NCBI RefSeq assembly: GCF_029784155.1
Contig: NC_073692.1
Coordinates: forward strand, 323,885,906-323,949,905
Length of the DNA: 64,000 bases
Source: Uranotaenia lowii
Lineage: Eukaryota; Arthropoda; Insecta; Diptera; Culicidae
Direction: 5' to 3'
The notes under the pieces: model-generated
The model's database searches: none
Told to the model about the DNA's origin: nothing
Seen by the model: the letters and a program-made list of their open reading frames with translations, nothing else
Program-made: the position numbers and the translations under genes
Shown: one piece after another, positions 1 through 9,770 of the stretch
How positions within the stretch are numbered: the first letter of the stretch is position 1
Layout: each line of letters starts with the position of its first letter

Positions 1-2259
1 AAAATTCTGAATCTGGGATTAATTTTAAAGGTTTGGGCATCAGTTTTAAGTCAAATTTGTTACTCTTGAATAACCTGACTCAATCATCAAAATTAGATTG
101 AGAGTTTAAAATTGAGGGTAGAGTGAAAAACGTCGCTTGCTTTTCCTGGACCCTCACGACTGAGGGATTAAACGCCCAAAACGCCCCCCATTCCTACGGA
201 CATGCCTCATTAGCATTCCCTTGTTACCTTCGGCTTGCCCAAATTTCCAATGGAAAAAAAATGGAGATGCCTGGTCCTGTCCGGTTGCCAGGATATCGAG
301 GAGAAAGGTCCAGTTTTTTTTCCAGGAGTATTCCCAATTTTTACGAAATTTCAAACTTTCAACTTGTTTTAGCGAAATAAATTCGCATGCATTTTCTTAA
401 ATTGCAAAATAAAAATTTGATCGCCGATGATGCGCCTTCGTAAAAATCATATTTTGTGTGTTTACTTTTCAGCTAATCTCTTGCCTTTTTATGGAAAATA
501 CAGTGGTTTACAGTTTTAAATTTAGAAACCCAATACCCGGATCTGCCCGGCCTGGATACGAACAGAAAAATTCTGGAAACCTACTCAATAAATAATGGGT
601 TAAAAAAGTGAATAAATACAAAAAATTGAAAAATAAAATTCCAAAACTATGAATTGAGAATTTAAATTAAAGTTTGTCAGCTTTTCAAGTTCGAATCAGC
701 ATTGAGAATGAACGATTAGTTCAATTCTGAAAATCTATTTGAAAATGTATTCCCAGGCTAAATATTTGTTATTTATAACTAAAAAGACATTTCTTCCCCG
801 GAGAAGTTGTTCTTATAATTTAATTGTATGTTTTGAAAAATAATAAACCTTTGAACATATTTAAAATTTCATGATGCGTTCAGCCAATATTTACCAAAAG
901 CACACAGATTTTGAACGAAGTTTCAGTATCGGACATATTTTTTTTTTAAATTTTCGATTCGAATCACCGTTGACACATTTTTATTGATTTTTTATTTGAA
1001 ACTTTAAAAATATCCTCAAACTGATTTTGCCAATAAAAATGTACAGTTTCCCAATTATATTTCACGAATTTTCTACACAATTTAATTATTACTGATTTAT
1101 ACTGGCCAAACAACATTTTTCCAATAAGCTAAGTTTTACCAAGCATTGATGAATAATATACAATGTTTCGAATAAAAATTTTCATCCAATTGGATGCACA
1201 ATTTTGAAGAATCACATTTGACATAAGTGAGATTTTTGAATTTTCTAGATGCATAAAATTCTGAAGACACGTTCGCTTGACGTCATGAATTTTTAAAATT
1301 CTACCAGTTGTCAGGAGCATAATTTTTTAAGATTTAAATTTTCGACTACATAAATTTTAGTTGACTTTTACTTCTAGATTTTGCAAAGGATTGGCAAAAT
1401 CGGGACAATGTCTTTAAAAGCTTTTCTTTGCCGAAGAATTTATTAATATTCTGCTTTAGTAGATATGTTCAAATCTTTTACATTAACATCATGCAAAGTA
1501 TTCATTTAAGCTTAATATGCATTTAAAATTTTCTTGGCTCAATGTTTGCGAACGTATTAAATTTGATATACAATCAAACCATGTTAGAAGAGTTGACGAT
1601 CCAGAAGAAAATCCATGTACTTCATGGTAATCAGAAACTGAATTGAAAGAAAAACCCAAGAGTTAGAAAAAATGCTCACGGATTTAAATTTATTTTCGTA
1701 AAACTAATGTTCGTTGATCATGCACGTATTTAGATTTTTTTTATTTAAAAACAAAACAATAATCCTTTAATGTGGCTCTTCCAAACTCTGAAATTTTGAA
1801 TATTTCGAGTTTTTGGCTCTTCGGACTGTAAAGGTTGCCGACCACTGCTTTAGAGAATTTATAAATTGGCACAAAAACCATAAACTAATTCGGTTCCACA
1901 GAAGAAACAAAAAGGATGTTTATTTACCAGTATAAAATATTCGGTTCTCCCATACAAACCTTAAAGTTCAAATATACTCATGTAAACGTTACTTAAAAAT
2001 TCTGCAAATAATCATGGATGAGTTGGTGTTAAAATTAAGTCATTTATCCGGTTCTTTAACTTTCTTTTCAACATCATGAACGAGCTTTTTTGAGAAATTC
2101 GGATATGACCCTAAATCGACAAGGTCTTGTGTATACGCATGTTGACATTATTGATAGCAGACAGCGAATTATATCATTTATTCCTTTTGTTAAGCATTAA
2201 GAATACTTTACATTTTTACTAACGTAAATTTCAACATCACGTGTAAATCTGATATAACG
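1..2259. other. AT-rich spacer without a gene
   Basis: The stretch is strongly AT-rich with frequent stops in all frames and short ORFs that show no recognisable domain. The only recognisable item is a MITE remnant near 524-584, listed separately. I see no RNA gene or promoter. Confidence 0.6.
524..584. repeat. Remnant of a MITE with a TTCTGGAAACCT end
   Basis: The segment contains ACCCGGATCTGCCCGGCCTGG and ends AAATTCTGGAAACCT. It matches the right-hand end of the better preserved element at 17252-17697 (CCCGGATTTGTCCGGCCTGG and AATTCTGGAAACCTTA). Only one end survives here. Family assignment rests on this internal comparison. Confidence 0.55.
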
Positions 2260-3420
2260 GCAAACAAATCGAACGGAAATCCAACCCATAGGGACGTGAT
2301 TTAATAAAAATCTGACTCCACCAAAACACGTCATAATATTGCACCGGCACTTGGCCCTTAAAAAGCTGCAACTTCCTCAAAAACTGTCACTAATCCACCT
2401 GTCACATAAATCACGGTCACTCCTGCTCGGCGTGCACTTCCTATCAACTTGCGCGGCCCTGCTCGGAGCCAGAAAGACAAGACAGCTGAAAATTGTGAAC
2501 TTATAACTCTACTAGCTCCGAACTTTTCCTGGAGCGAGTTGTTCCGACTCCGACAGCAGCCTCAGAAAGCTGAGATTTTGCATCCACCCCTGGGGGGTTG
2601 GAGAATCGTTGAAGGAAGAAGGGTCCATGGCAGAAAGTTTTAGTCTAGTGAAATGTCTCCGGAGGCAAAATACGTGCCGCATACCAACAACAGCAGCAGG
2701 CAGCGTCATATTCCGTCCCTTCCTCTTCCGATGTAAAAGAGGGCAGCCAAGTTTGGTCCCGTCCTGATTTTCGCCGCGCGTCGCGTCGTCAGCATCAAGG
2801 ATTATGTTACACTCTTTCGCTTCGGAAAGCCGGTGGATAATGTCACAAAAATTTCCGGGACGTGAAATATCAACCCTCTGCGTATTTATAGTACTTCAGT
2901 CACCTCTGTTGACTGGTTGAAAACATTTCACCAAATAGTCCCCCTTTCCCAGCAACTTTTAAGGGAAAAAAGGCAAGAAAAAAAGGGTTAGCTCGAGAAG
3001 GAAAAAACGTGCCCGGTTTGTGGGGAACGTTGCCGGAATTTGTAAAACCCCCAAAATGGCCGCACACAGAAATGTACTGGAGCACATGGGTTCCGCAGTG
3101 ATTGTTACTTACTTTTAACATAAACCAGATCGGGGGCCTCTTTCTGCAGTTTTTTTTTTCTTGGAGAGAAACGCAAGACATGTTTCCCGGTGCGCTATAA
3201 GTGGGAAAAGGTTGTTGCTAATATTCGATGCTGTACGCCAACATTAGTTACTTACTGCCCATGTTTGTTGGGGCGCTTTTCTGGCCCTCGAGGGGAGAAA
3301 AGATCAAAAGTTCACCTGGCTATTTCTGGAAATTGCTCACCGTGATTGGAAATGATAAAGAAGTGTAAAAAGTTCCAGTGTTGTAATAGACTTGGCTTCG
3401 GAGAAAAAAAAACCCTAGAA
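2260..3420. other. GC-richer unique island, no gene recognised
   Basis: This block is clearly less AT-rich and more complex than its surroundings, with CpG-containing stretches such as CGCCGCGCGTCGCGTCG near 2773. It does not match any other part of the window, so it may be non-repetitive host DNA (intron, intergenic regulatory DNA or a diverged exon). The short ORFs on both strands (for example 2449-2643 and 2900-3181) overlap each other and show no domain, so I do not call a gene. Confidence 0.35.
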
Positions 3421-3557
3421 GTTTTTTATTTTTGAACGTTTTTGAAAAAGTTTGTGGGACACTGAAGGTGTACCAATATAATTTTCTAAAAACATACGTT
3501 TTCTAAATTTTCAGTATTATTTCATCTTTAATTTCTCCATTAGTATGATAAAGATAG

Positions 3558-3620
3558 AGTGGAAAAAATGAATGTAGGAAGGAAAACTTAGTTTTCTTCC
3601 TACATTCATTTTTTCCCACT
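3558..3620. repeat. 30-bp inverted repeat (hairpin) with 3-nt loop
   Basis: Arm 3558-3587 and arm 3591-3620 are reverse complements except for two single-base indels, and a TTA spacer separates them. The arms contain AATGTAGGAAGG and its complement. It could be a tiny foldback element or a recent local inverted duplication. The three-base loop argues against a normal microRNA precursor. Confidence 0.75.
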
Positions 3621-4239
3621 GTAACCAAATCCAGCAACAATGATGTTGCTGTTTCCCCCATATTTTTTTTTATCGCTACAACAAGCATACTTTCAGAAAT
3701 TTTGCGTGAAAGACATTCAAGCAGCTTGACAAGAAGTTCACTCAGCCGTGGATGATGCTTGAAGTTCTAGTGGAGCATGTTTTATTTTGCTCTGGTAACC
3801 TCCATTATGGCACAGAAAGGGTGAACCACTTTTGGAAGGCATCTGGTGGTTGGTGGTGGTTCTTCTTTTCACGATATGCCACTTTTCCCGCCAAAGAATG
3901 GAGGCTGCGAAGATGGGTAGCAGGTACTCATCCATCTCTTGAAAGTTTCTAACGCATGACGATGGCAGCAAACAATCTCTGTGTTTATGTGTGATGCTGT
4001 CACCGCCTCAAAGTTGTTTATTTGGATGTGAAAATTACCCTATCAAGTGGTATCGTAGAGGAATCTCCCGTTTTTATTGACGTGGGAGCTCCAACAAGTA
4101 CCTACAAACATGAACAATTTACTGTAATTTTTTTTTTCAATTTTGTAAGCCTGAACTTTCTAAAAGCATGGGTTATTGGTTGATTCAACTTTACAAATTA
4201 ATGTGGACCATTTGTTCTTCAATTGCTCTCATCAAACAG
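3621..4239. other. Spacer with a small GC-richer patch
   Basis: No gene is recognised. The part at about 3738-3971 is GC-richer and open in two opposing frames (66 and 77 codons), but neither translation shows a domain. The rest is AT-rich. Confidence 0.4.
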
Positions 4240-4290
4240 TTAACCCTTTAGTGCCCAACATGGCGCGTTACTAGAGCTCGCTCTTGGGGA
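4240..4290 (+). repeat. Possible piggyBac-like element end (TTAA + CCCTTTAGTG)
   Basis: TTAA at 4240-4243 is followed by CCCTTTAGTGCCC, which resembles the CCCTCCAAAG and CACTAGAAAG ends next to TTAA at 63407 and 40313. I could not locate a matching opposite end, so this may be an orphan end or chance. Confidence 0.3.
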
Positions 4291-4712
4291 AGGTGATTTT
4301 ACAAATTTTCCAGAAACGACCAATAAAAAGAACTTTAATTTCTAGAGAAAAAAAAACGATCATTTTTGAAAAGTGAGGGATGGGTGTGCTGAACACTTCC
4401 CTTTCTCCTCTAATTTGATATCATTGAACTAAATCAGAATTAAATACAATTTTAAAACTTTTTAACTAATTTTCTAAAAAAAATTTTTTCGATATCCTTT
4501 GATAGAACTTCATTCTACGAACCTGTGGTTTTCCATGCGAGAAATGTGGATAAAACGATGATTTTATTGTATACCAAAGAGTAAAAAAAATGACTTCGGG
4601 AATGAGCTCATTGAAAAATCTCTCGTAATAAATGTCATTGATTAAATGAAAAAAGCACTCTTGATGTTGAATACCAGATAATTTTTCAATTATTTATTTT
4701 ACTTGATTAATG
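4291..4712. other. AT-rich spacer
   Basis: Nothing is recognised in this stretch beyond AT-rich, low-complexity sequence. Confidence 0.5.
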
Positions 4713-5014
4713 TTATATTTTTGGCTATTTTTCGGTCTTGGATTTGGAGCCAACAACTTTTTTTTTAAATGCCCGACGTTTCGACCATTTTTGCAACGTT
4801 GAAAAGAAAAAGAAATCTGACAATAAAAACTGTTAGACAAATAAGTTTACACAATTTAAACCAGACTCTTAACAATGCTCATTGTAAAAATTTTTGAAAC
4901 TACTAAAATTTCAGTACCCTTGAGGGAGACCACCAAAAATGGTCGAAACATTGGGCCTTTCAAAAAGAAATTTGTTGGCTCCAAATCCCAGACCAAAAAG
5001 TAGCCAAAAATAAA
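4713..5014. mobile_element. Inverted pair of Penelope-type terminal repeats without a body
   Basis: About 80 bp at 4713-4793 is the diverged reverse complement of 4935-5014. Both arms contain TTTGGCTA, GGATTTGGAGCCAACAA and TTTCGACCATTTTT. The arms carry GGTCGAAAC(G/A)T(C/T)GGGC, reminiscent of the GAAACGTCGGG-type ends of Penelope-like elements. In the 4935 arm GACCA and TGGTC (4928-4950) can pair directly before GAAAC, as in stem II of a hammerhead ribozyme. About 140 bp of unrelated AT-rich DNA lies between the arms. I infer a body-less or extremely truncated Penelope-like insertion of a family different from that at 6507-9285. A generic foldback MITE is the alternative. Confidence 0.5.
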
Positions 5015-6506
5015 ACTTTAAGCATCCAAAACGGTCGATAACATAAACCTTATTTTACTTGATCTGCGTCGAAAAAGCAAATATTCAAGATTTTAGACCT
5101 GATAATTGCTTATATATAAAGTTCATTATTAAATTCTGTAATAAATATTGAATTTTGATTCTGAACTTTGGAGCTTTTGGAGTTTACGTTTCATAGATTT
5201 TATCTTGAATTTGTAGCTCTCATTTTAACCTTTTTTTTTCACAAAAACTAATAAAATAAAATTTGAACCCTTCGTTTTGAATAGTAACAAATTTCAACAA
5301 AGAATGTATGAATAAAGTATTTTTTTATTACTTAAAAGGACACATAATTTCTAGTTTTTTTAAAACGATATTCAATGAAAAACACATAGGCATAGAATTT
5401 TTGTGTATAAGCTTAAAAACTAATTTTGAAAGGTTTGGTCTCCCTTATTTAATACGTTCAAGATATGGTGATATGACGTGTGGAAATTTCAAAATTGATG
5501 GGTAATAGCTTAATGATGGTAAAATAGCTTTTTGATAACTTTTAAAATAATAAACCTACATAAACATTTAATGCTGATTATTGTTTCAGAGACACAGCAT
5601 TTTAAAAATAGAAAAAATCAAAAAAATTTAAAAATATAAAATGATAAGACAATTTTTCTGATATCATTTAAGAAAGCATTTGAGTATGTGATATAAGATA
5701 TTTTAAATTATTCAACAGTTGAGTTGAAGACTGCACCATTATTTGACGTATCATTTTAAAAATATCAATGACTCAATTTTGTTTGAAATTTCGTCTAACT
5801 TCCCAGTATGTTTTTGATTTGGAGAAAAACTAACAATAAAAAACTTCAACAACTTTTTTTGGAGAAGAAAATCTTTCACAGTCTTCTAATATTGGATCTC
5901 GAGTTAAAAATCTACTTTCGAAACATTTGTAATGTTCTTATTCTACAGTCTTGTCAAAAAAGTGCGCTTATTTGTTTAATGAACTCATACAGTCGCATAC
6001 AGACGATTGACGAAATGGCTGATATATCAACAAATCTTATCAGTGCAATTAGAGAGTAGGCCGCTTCTGACACATGGCATGAAAATTTTGTATTGTTATA
6101 CACAGACGAAAAAAAAAATTAAAATTAAAACAAGATTCTGAACGGTTTTATAATAATATATTGAACTTTAAAAGTCGTGCTTACAGTGTCTGTAACAAAA
6201 TGTTAATTGGTTTTCTTCTAATACATCTAGCTATCAGAAATTCAACAAATTCAAGCTTTCAGCGAAGTTGAAAATGATAAGATTTCGACATAGGAGCCAG
6301 GTTTTGAATGCCCATATTAGGCGGTTAAATGCCTATATGAAGAAAAAATAGATAAGCCATATAAAATTTCAACTTTTAATCAATAAAACATTGAATCTAA
6401 GCTCAAATTACAATCTTACAGTGAAAATGGAAGAGTTTAAAACGGACCTGAAAAAAATATGATTTGAACAAAATTTTACCATGCGATATGTCCTTATGGC
6501 ATCCCT
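5015..6506. other. AT-rich spacer without a gene
   Basis: AT-rich DNA with only short ORFs (5308-5505, 5808-6059) whose composition matches the surrounding noncoding DNA and which show no domain. No RNA gene or structured repeat was recognised. Confidence 0.55.
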
Positions 6507-6548
6507 AACTATTATTTATTGTTGTTTGGTTTTGATCACCGCACTTTT

Positions 6549-6675
6549 TTATGGTTTTCTTTGATTGATAATTTTTTTGGTGATTTATTTAGGACGAAAT
6601 TAAAACTGCTGTTTTTTTAACTTTCGGCCTACTGAGCTTCAGCCATCTTCAGAAAAACTGTATTTAAAATAGATA
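6549..6675 (-). repeat. PLE terminal repeat, 3' arm relative to the coding strand
   Basis: This arm is the reverse complement of 9149-9274. On the minus strand it reads CTGAAGATGGCTGAAGCTCA, then AGTAGGCCGAAAG. CTGAAGA followed by GAAA is compatible with a hammerhead-ribozyme core, which is known in PLE terminal repeats. Here the C after GAAA is mutated compared with the partner arm. Confidence 0.8.
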
Positions 6676-6814
6676 GAAAGTAATAAATTTTATAATATTT
6701 TCAAAAAACTATTTCCTATGCACACTATCTCGAAACTCACAACTTGTTTTGCCGCGTGTTTCCCTAACGGCCGTCTCTTGATATTTGTAATCGACGTCAA
6801 GAAGATGCTCCTAG

Positions 6815-7117
6815 TCAGCCGTCGTCTCGGTGCGCTTCAGGTTGGTTCGTCGTCGGTTTGATGTTCGGTTGGATCGTGCTCTTGAATTGGGGCGTCCCTC
6901 TCAGCTTTTTTATTAGAGCGTTATAGATGCTAGAGATTTCCATGGCATCTCGTTGGATGTTTACTGCTCGCTCTCCTCTCAATTTTATATGGAGCGTTTC
7001 AGCGATTTTCCTTCTACCCTCATCGCTCACTTTTTCCAAGATTCTGACATCATCGTAGTTGAATGTGTGGTGGTTTTCCACAGCATGTTGCGTTAAGCCG
7101 GTTGTCGATGCGTTTGG
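6815..7117 (-). pseudogene. PLE polyprotein, C-terminal part of the GIY-YIG endonuclease
   Basis: On the minus strand the frame reads TTGLTQHAVENHHTFNYDDV and then RRKIAETLHIKL, RDAMEISSIYNALI. This is the conserved C-terminal half of the Penelope-type GIY-YIG nuclease, including the A-x-H-x2-x-x-H region and the glutamate-bearing helix with RRK. The open frame ends at 6815. Its upstream half lies at 8697-9148 on the other side of the LINE-like insertion. In intact elements this nuclease makes the nick used to prime reverse transcription. The break by insertion makes this a pseudogene. Confidence 0.85.
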
Positions 7118-7199
7118 TTTTTTTTTTTTTTTTTATTTTTTTTTTTTTTTTTTTTTATTTTTTTTTTTATTTTTTTTTTTTTCTTTATTTTCCTTATTT
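7118..7199 (-). repeat. Poly(A)-rich tail of the LINE-like insertion
   Basis: The plus strand is almost pure T with scattered A, C and G. Read on the minus strand it is an A-rich tail that ends abruptly at the PLE sequence at 7117, which marks the 3' end of the retrotransposed insert. Confidence 0.75.
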
Positions 7200-7500
7200 A
7201 TTCAAAAACCAAAACTTTTAATAACATATTTCAACTGGCAGCTTTTGTTTTCTCAAAGTTAAAAATGGTAAAAAAAAAAATCTTATAACTAATCAAGTTT
7301 TTCTGTATCCTGATCATTAGAAATTACTTTTGAAAAATGAACACGCAAAAATATCTATACAATTTTGCTAAGCAAAAGAGGTAGAATTTTACAAAAAAAA
7401 AAATAAAAAAAATAATTTTAAACCACTATTTTATTGCAGCTGCTTTCTCTCTCTCTGATCCGGTGTCCGATGGTCACTGGGACTGGATATTGTACGCATT

Positions 7501-8607
7501 TTATACACTTTTTTTCATCGTAGCTGCTCTTTCTCGAGTTCGACGTCCGATAATCTCGATAGGGCTAGATTCCGAAATTGATGGAGCTGCTACAACAGAT
7601 GTTTTCTTGCTCTTCTGCTTTTTCTTTTTAGTATCTTTTTCAGAAGCCGAACTTGGACTGGATATAGTTCGCTTGAGGTTGACCTTCTCCGAGTCCATCT
7701 CAGCATCACCGTCGTCGTCATCGTCGTCGCCTTCCACTCCGACATCGTCCTCGTGATCTTCGTCGTGCTCATCGTCGTCTTCGGCGCTGCTCACTGTTTC
7801 AACCGACGGTACTGATTTCGTGGCAACTGATGATGTGATTCCGATCTCACCGATGGAAGTGAGCTGTATCGGGGCTTGTATACTTTTAGATTTAATCGGC
7901 AATGAAGTCATGTTCGTAGCGATATTGCCGATGTTAGAAGTTGCTCCGATCGTCGCGTTCATCAAAACTTGACTAAACGATGGTGGTTCGGATAGTTTTT
8001 GCGCACTTGTATCGTTTTCTCCTGCTTTGAGGCTTGTTAATTTGGGACACTCAGCCTTGAGATGGCCCTCGCACTTGCAGAAAAAGCACCGGTTTCTTAA
8101 TCCCTCGTAGAACAACCTTACTTTAAAATGCGCGATGAAGATATTTGGAGGGAGCTCCTTGGCGACCTCCATATGTACCCCTCGAATGCCGCTGAAAACG
8201 GGGAAGCCCGAGTGTGCCGCAAACTTCTCACGTACTAGTTGCCGAATCGTACCGAATTGCCCCAACACCGCAGCGATCTCCTTATCTTCAATTTCGGGCG
8301 GTAAATTGAAAACACGCACATATCGAAAAATACTGCTTGCAACATCCAGTCTGACCGTAGTTTTTGTCCCATCTTGGTAAAGAAATGGATATTCGACGTC
8401 CATTTTGCTCACAAAGCTATTGAAACTTGCTTCATCCATAAATTTCACAAAGAAGCAACGCTCGTTTTCGTCCTTGTACAATGAATGGACAGTTGAAACC
8501 TGTATCTCCAATGTGTTCCCGACAAAAACGAAGACGTCCAAGTAAGCCGGCGGCTTAGCTGATACACCGAAAGCTATTTTAATGGTATTTTTCCGCGTTT
8601 TATCCAT
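7501..8607 (-). CDS. LINE ORF1 protein with RRM-like region and CCHC zinc knuckle
   Basis: The 368-residue intact frame starts MDKTRKNTIKIAFGVSAKPP. Residues of about 30-140 look like the RNA-binding half of I/R1/LOA-type ORF1 proteins, including VRVFNLPPEIEDKEI followed by LGQFGTIRQL, an RRM-like pattern. A single CX2CX4HX4C knuckle (CFFCKCEGHLKAEC) follows at about residue 175. The C-terminal third is low complexity, with a Ser/Thr-rich linker, a long Asp/Glu run near residues 275-305 and a Lys-rich stretch near 325. ORF1 proteins bind LINE RNA in ribonucleoprotein particles. The frame is uninterrupted although the rest of the host PLE is decayed, which suggests a fairly recent insertion. 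No ORF2 follows. The exact clade is not determined. Confidence 0.75.
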   Translation of the reverse strand: MDKTRKNTIKIAFGVSAKPPAYLDVFVFVGNTLEIQVSTVHSLYKDENERCFFVKFMDEASFNSFVSKMDVEYPFLYQDGTKTTVRLDVASSIFRYVRVFNLPPEIEDKEIAAVLGQFGTIRQLVREKFAAHSGFPVFSGIRGVHMEVAKELPPNIFIAHFKVRLFYEGLRNRCFFCKCEGHLKAECPKLTSLKAGENDTSAQKLSEPPSFSQVLMNATIGATSNIGNIATNMTSLPIKSKSIQAPIQLTSIGEIGITSSVATKSVPSVETVSSAEDDDEHDEDHEDDVGVEGDDDDDDGDAEMDSEKVNLKRTISSPSSASEKDTKKKKQKSKKTSVVAAPSISESSPIEIIGRRTRERAATMKKSV

Positions 8608-8696
8608 GTCGAAAGACTCCGAAATCGATTCCGTTAAAGTTGAAGAAAGAAAAATATTATCTCACTTAACAGTACAGAGAAACCAGTTTAATCACG

Positions 8697-9148
8697 TGTG
8701 ATCGCATCGACGTCCGAGCGTGAACTGGTTTGAAACTGTATTTGTGGTTTTTAATTCTTTTTTCGATTGTTTGAGAAGTTTGTCCACAATATACGCGACC
8801 GCATTCGCAAGGGATTGCGTATACTACTTGCGTTTGTTTCATTTTCGGTATTTCATCTTTAAGTTTGGTGAAAATGCTGTTTTTTATTTTGTTGACCGGT
8901 TTTGAAGAAGCGATGATGTCGTATTTTCGTAAAATTTTAGTTACTTTTTCACTTAGATGGGGAATATACGTCAAGGATGCGTATCTGCCCATTTGGACGT
9001 CCCTGTCCTCGTATTTGAGTGAGTTGTAGATTGCATCAACACGTGCACTTAAAATTTTGTCAATGAAATCATTCGGATAGTTGTTGCATCTGAGAATTCC
9101 TTTGACAGTTAAGATGCTTTTTTCTCGTTCTATTGTGTCGGTTAATTT
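8697..9148 (-). pseudogene. PLE polyprotein fragment: RT C-terminal region and first half of GIY-YIG endonuclease
   Basis: The minus-strand frame opens just inside the terminal repeat with SILTVKGILRCNNYPNDFID, a thumb/linker sequence of PLE reverse transcriptases. It continues through GRYASLTYIPHLSEKV and KPVNKIKNSIFTKLKDEIP to QVVYAIPCECGRVYCGQTSQ and EKRIKNHKYSF. VVYAI and VYCGQ are the GIY and YIG elements, and CECG supplies the conserved cysteines just after the first strand. The frame then runs into the LINE-like insertion near 8696. The catalytic RT domain upstream is missing, consistent with 5' truncation. The first in-frame ATG is at 8992, but the homologous frame extends upstream of it. 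Confidence 0.85.
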
Positions 9149-9274
9149 ATCTATTTTAAATACAGTTTTTCTGAAGATGGCTGAAGCTCAGTAGGCCGAA
9201 ACGTAAAAAAACAGCAGTTTTAATTTCGTCCTAAATAAATCACCGAAAAAATTATCAATCAAAGAAAACCATAA
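9149..9274 (+). repeat. PLE terminal repeat, inverted 5' arm
   Basis: This is the reverse complement of 6549-6675. On the plus strand it reads CTGAAGATGGCTGAAGCTCA, AGTAGGCCGAAACG, keeping the CTGANGA...GAAAC hammerhead-like core intact. CTGA-AGC-TCAG can form the distal part of stem II, but the proximal stem is imperfect, so ribozyme activity is uncertain. Confidence 0.8.
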
Positions 9275-9285
9275 CTATCATTTAT

Positions 9286-9573
9286 GCAAAGTTACTAGTT
9301 ATATCTAGAATTTCGCCAAAATTTCAGCTTTTGCGTATACCTTACATCAGCTTCTATCATTTTCAATTAAATAACGAAAATATTGCGAATGGACCTGAAA
9401 TATAGCTAAAATCAGAAAAATGCGCATTTAGCCCGCGCGGTTTCGGAATACAGCTAATTTGACTACTTTTGTTATTAAATCATTTTTGCAAAAACTGTAA
9501 GAGATTTTATCAGAAAAAAAAATGCTCTAACGTATATAAAACATATGCATATAGTTTTCAGATTCCTATCTAT
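9286..9573. other. Spacer, possible MITE fragment
   Basis: AT-rich DNA. The motif GCGCATTTAGCCCGC at about 9421-9437 recurs at 9818-9832 in the same orientation, either side of the SINE, so both may derive from one older repeat. No gene is present. Confidence 0.35.
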
Positions 9574-9770
9574 TGAGGGCTTGTTATATAGCTCAGTTGG
9601 CAAGTCAGTTGCTTCCTGAGCAGATGTCCGTGAGTTCGAGCCCAAGAGTAAACATCGATCACAGTTGTACCGGATAAGTTTTTCAATGACTGGTTCGCCA
9701 ACTGCATCGTTGATATAAGTCGCGAATGACATGAAGGTGTTTAAACGACTATAATCGAAACAAAAAAAAA
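9574..9770 (+). mobile_element. tRNA-derived SINE
   Basis: A polymerase III type 2 promoter is visible: box A TAGCTCAGTTGGC at 9589-9601 and box B GAGTTCGAGCCC at 9632-9643, 30 bp apart as in tRNA genes. The body continues for about 100 bp after the tRNA-like head and ends ATAATCGAAAC followed by a run of nine A. The head cannot fold as a complete functional tRNA, so I call a SINE rather than a tRNA gene. Confidence 0.7.

Larger units (their letters stand above)
7118..8690 (-). mobile_element. ORF1-only LINE-like insertion inside the PLE endonuclease
   Basis: The inserted DNA runs on the minus strand from a 5' untranslated stretch near 8690, through a 368-codon ORF1 (8607-7501) and about 300 bp of 3' sequence, to an A-rich tail of about 80 nt (T-rich on the plus strand, 7118-7199). 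It sits between two halves of the PLE endonuclease frame. No reverse transcriptase or endonuclease ORF2 is present. I found no exact target duplication at the junctions, so a small deletion on insertion is possible. The element is either an internally deleted LINE or an ORF1-only derivative comparable to half-LINEs (HAL1-type) in mammals. Confidence 0.7.
6507..9285 (-). mobile_element. 5'-truncated Penelope-like element (PLE) with inverted terminal repeats
   Basis: The minus strand encodes the tail of a Penelope-like polyprotein: a piece of the reverse-transcriptase C-terminal region followed by a GIY-YIG endonuclease. About 126 bp at 6549-6675 is the near-perfect reverse complement of 9149-9274, the inverted pseudo-LTR arrangement known for 5'-truncated PLE copies. 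AACTAT(T/C)ATTTAT at 6507-6519 and 9273-9285 is a plausible 13-bp target duplication with one mismatch. The catalytic reverse-transcriptase core is absent. The endonuclease is split by the insertion at 7118-8690, so this copy is dead. Identification rests on the endonuclease motifs and the terminal structure. Confidence 0.85.

Noticed and set aside
3558..3620. microRNA precursor
   Set aside because: A 3-nt loop and almost perfect 30-bp stem do not fit an animal pre-miRNA.
9574..9643. Functional tRNA gene
   Set aside because: Box A and box B are present but acceptor and anticodon arms do not pair well and a SINE-like body with an A-rich tail follows.
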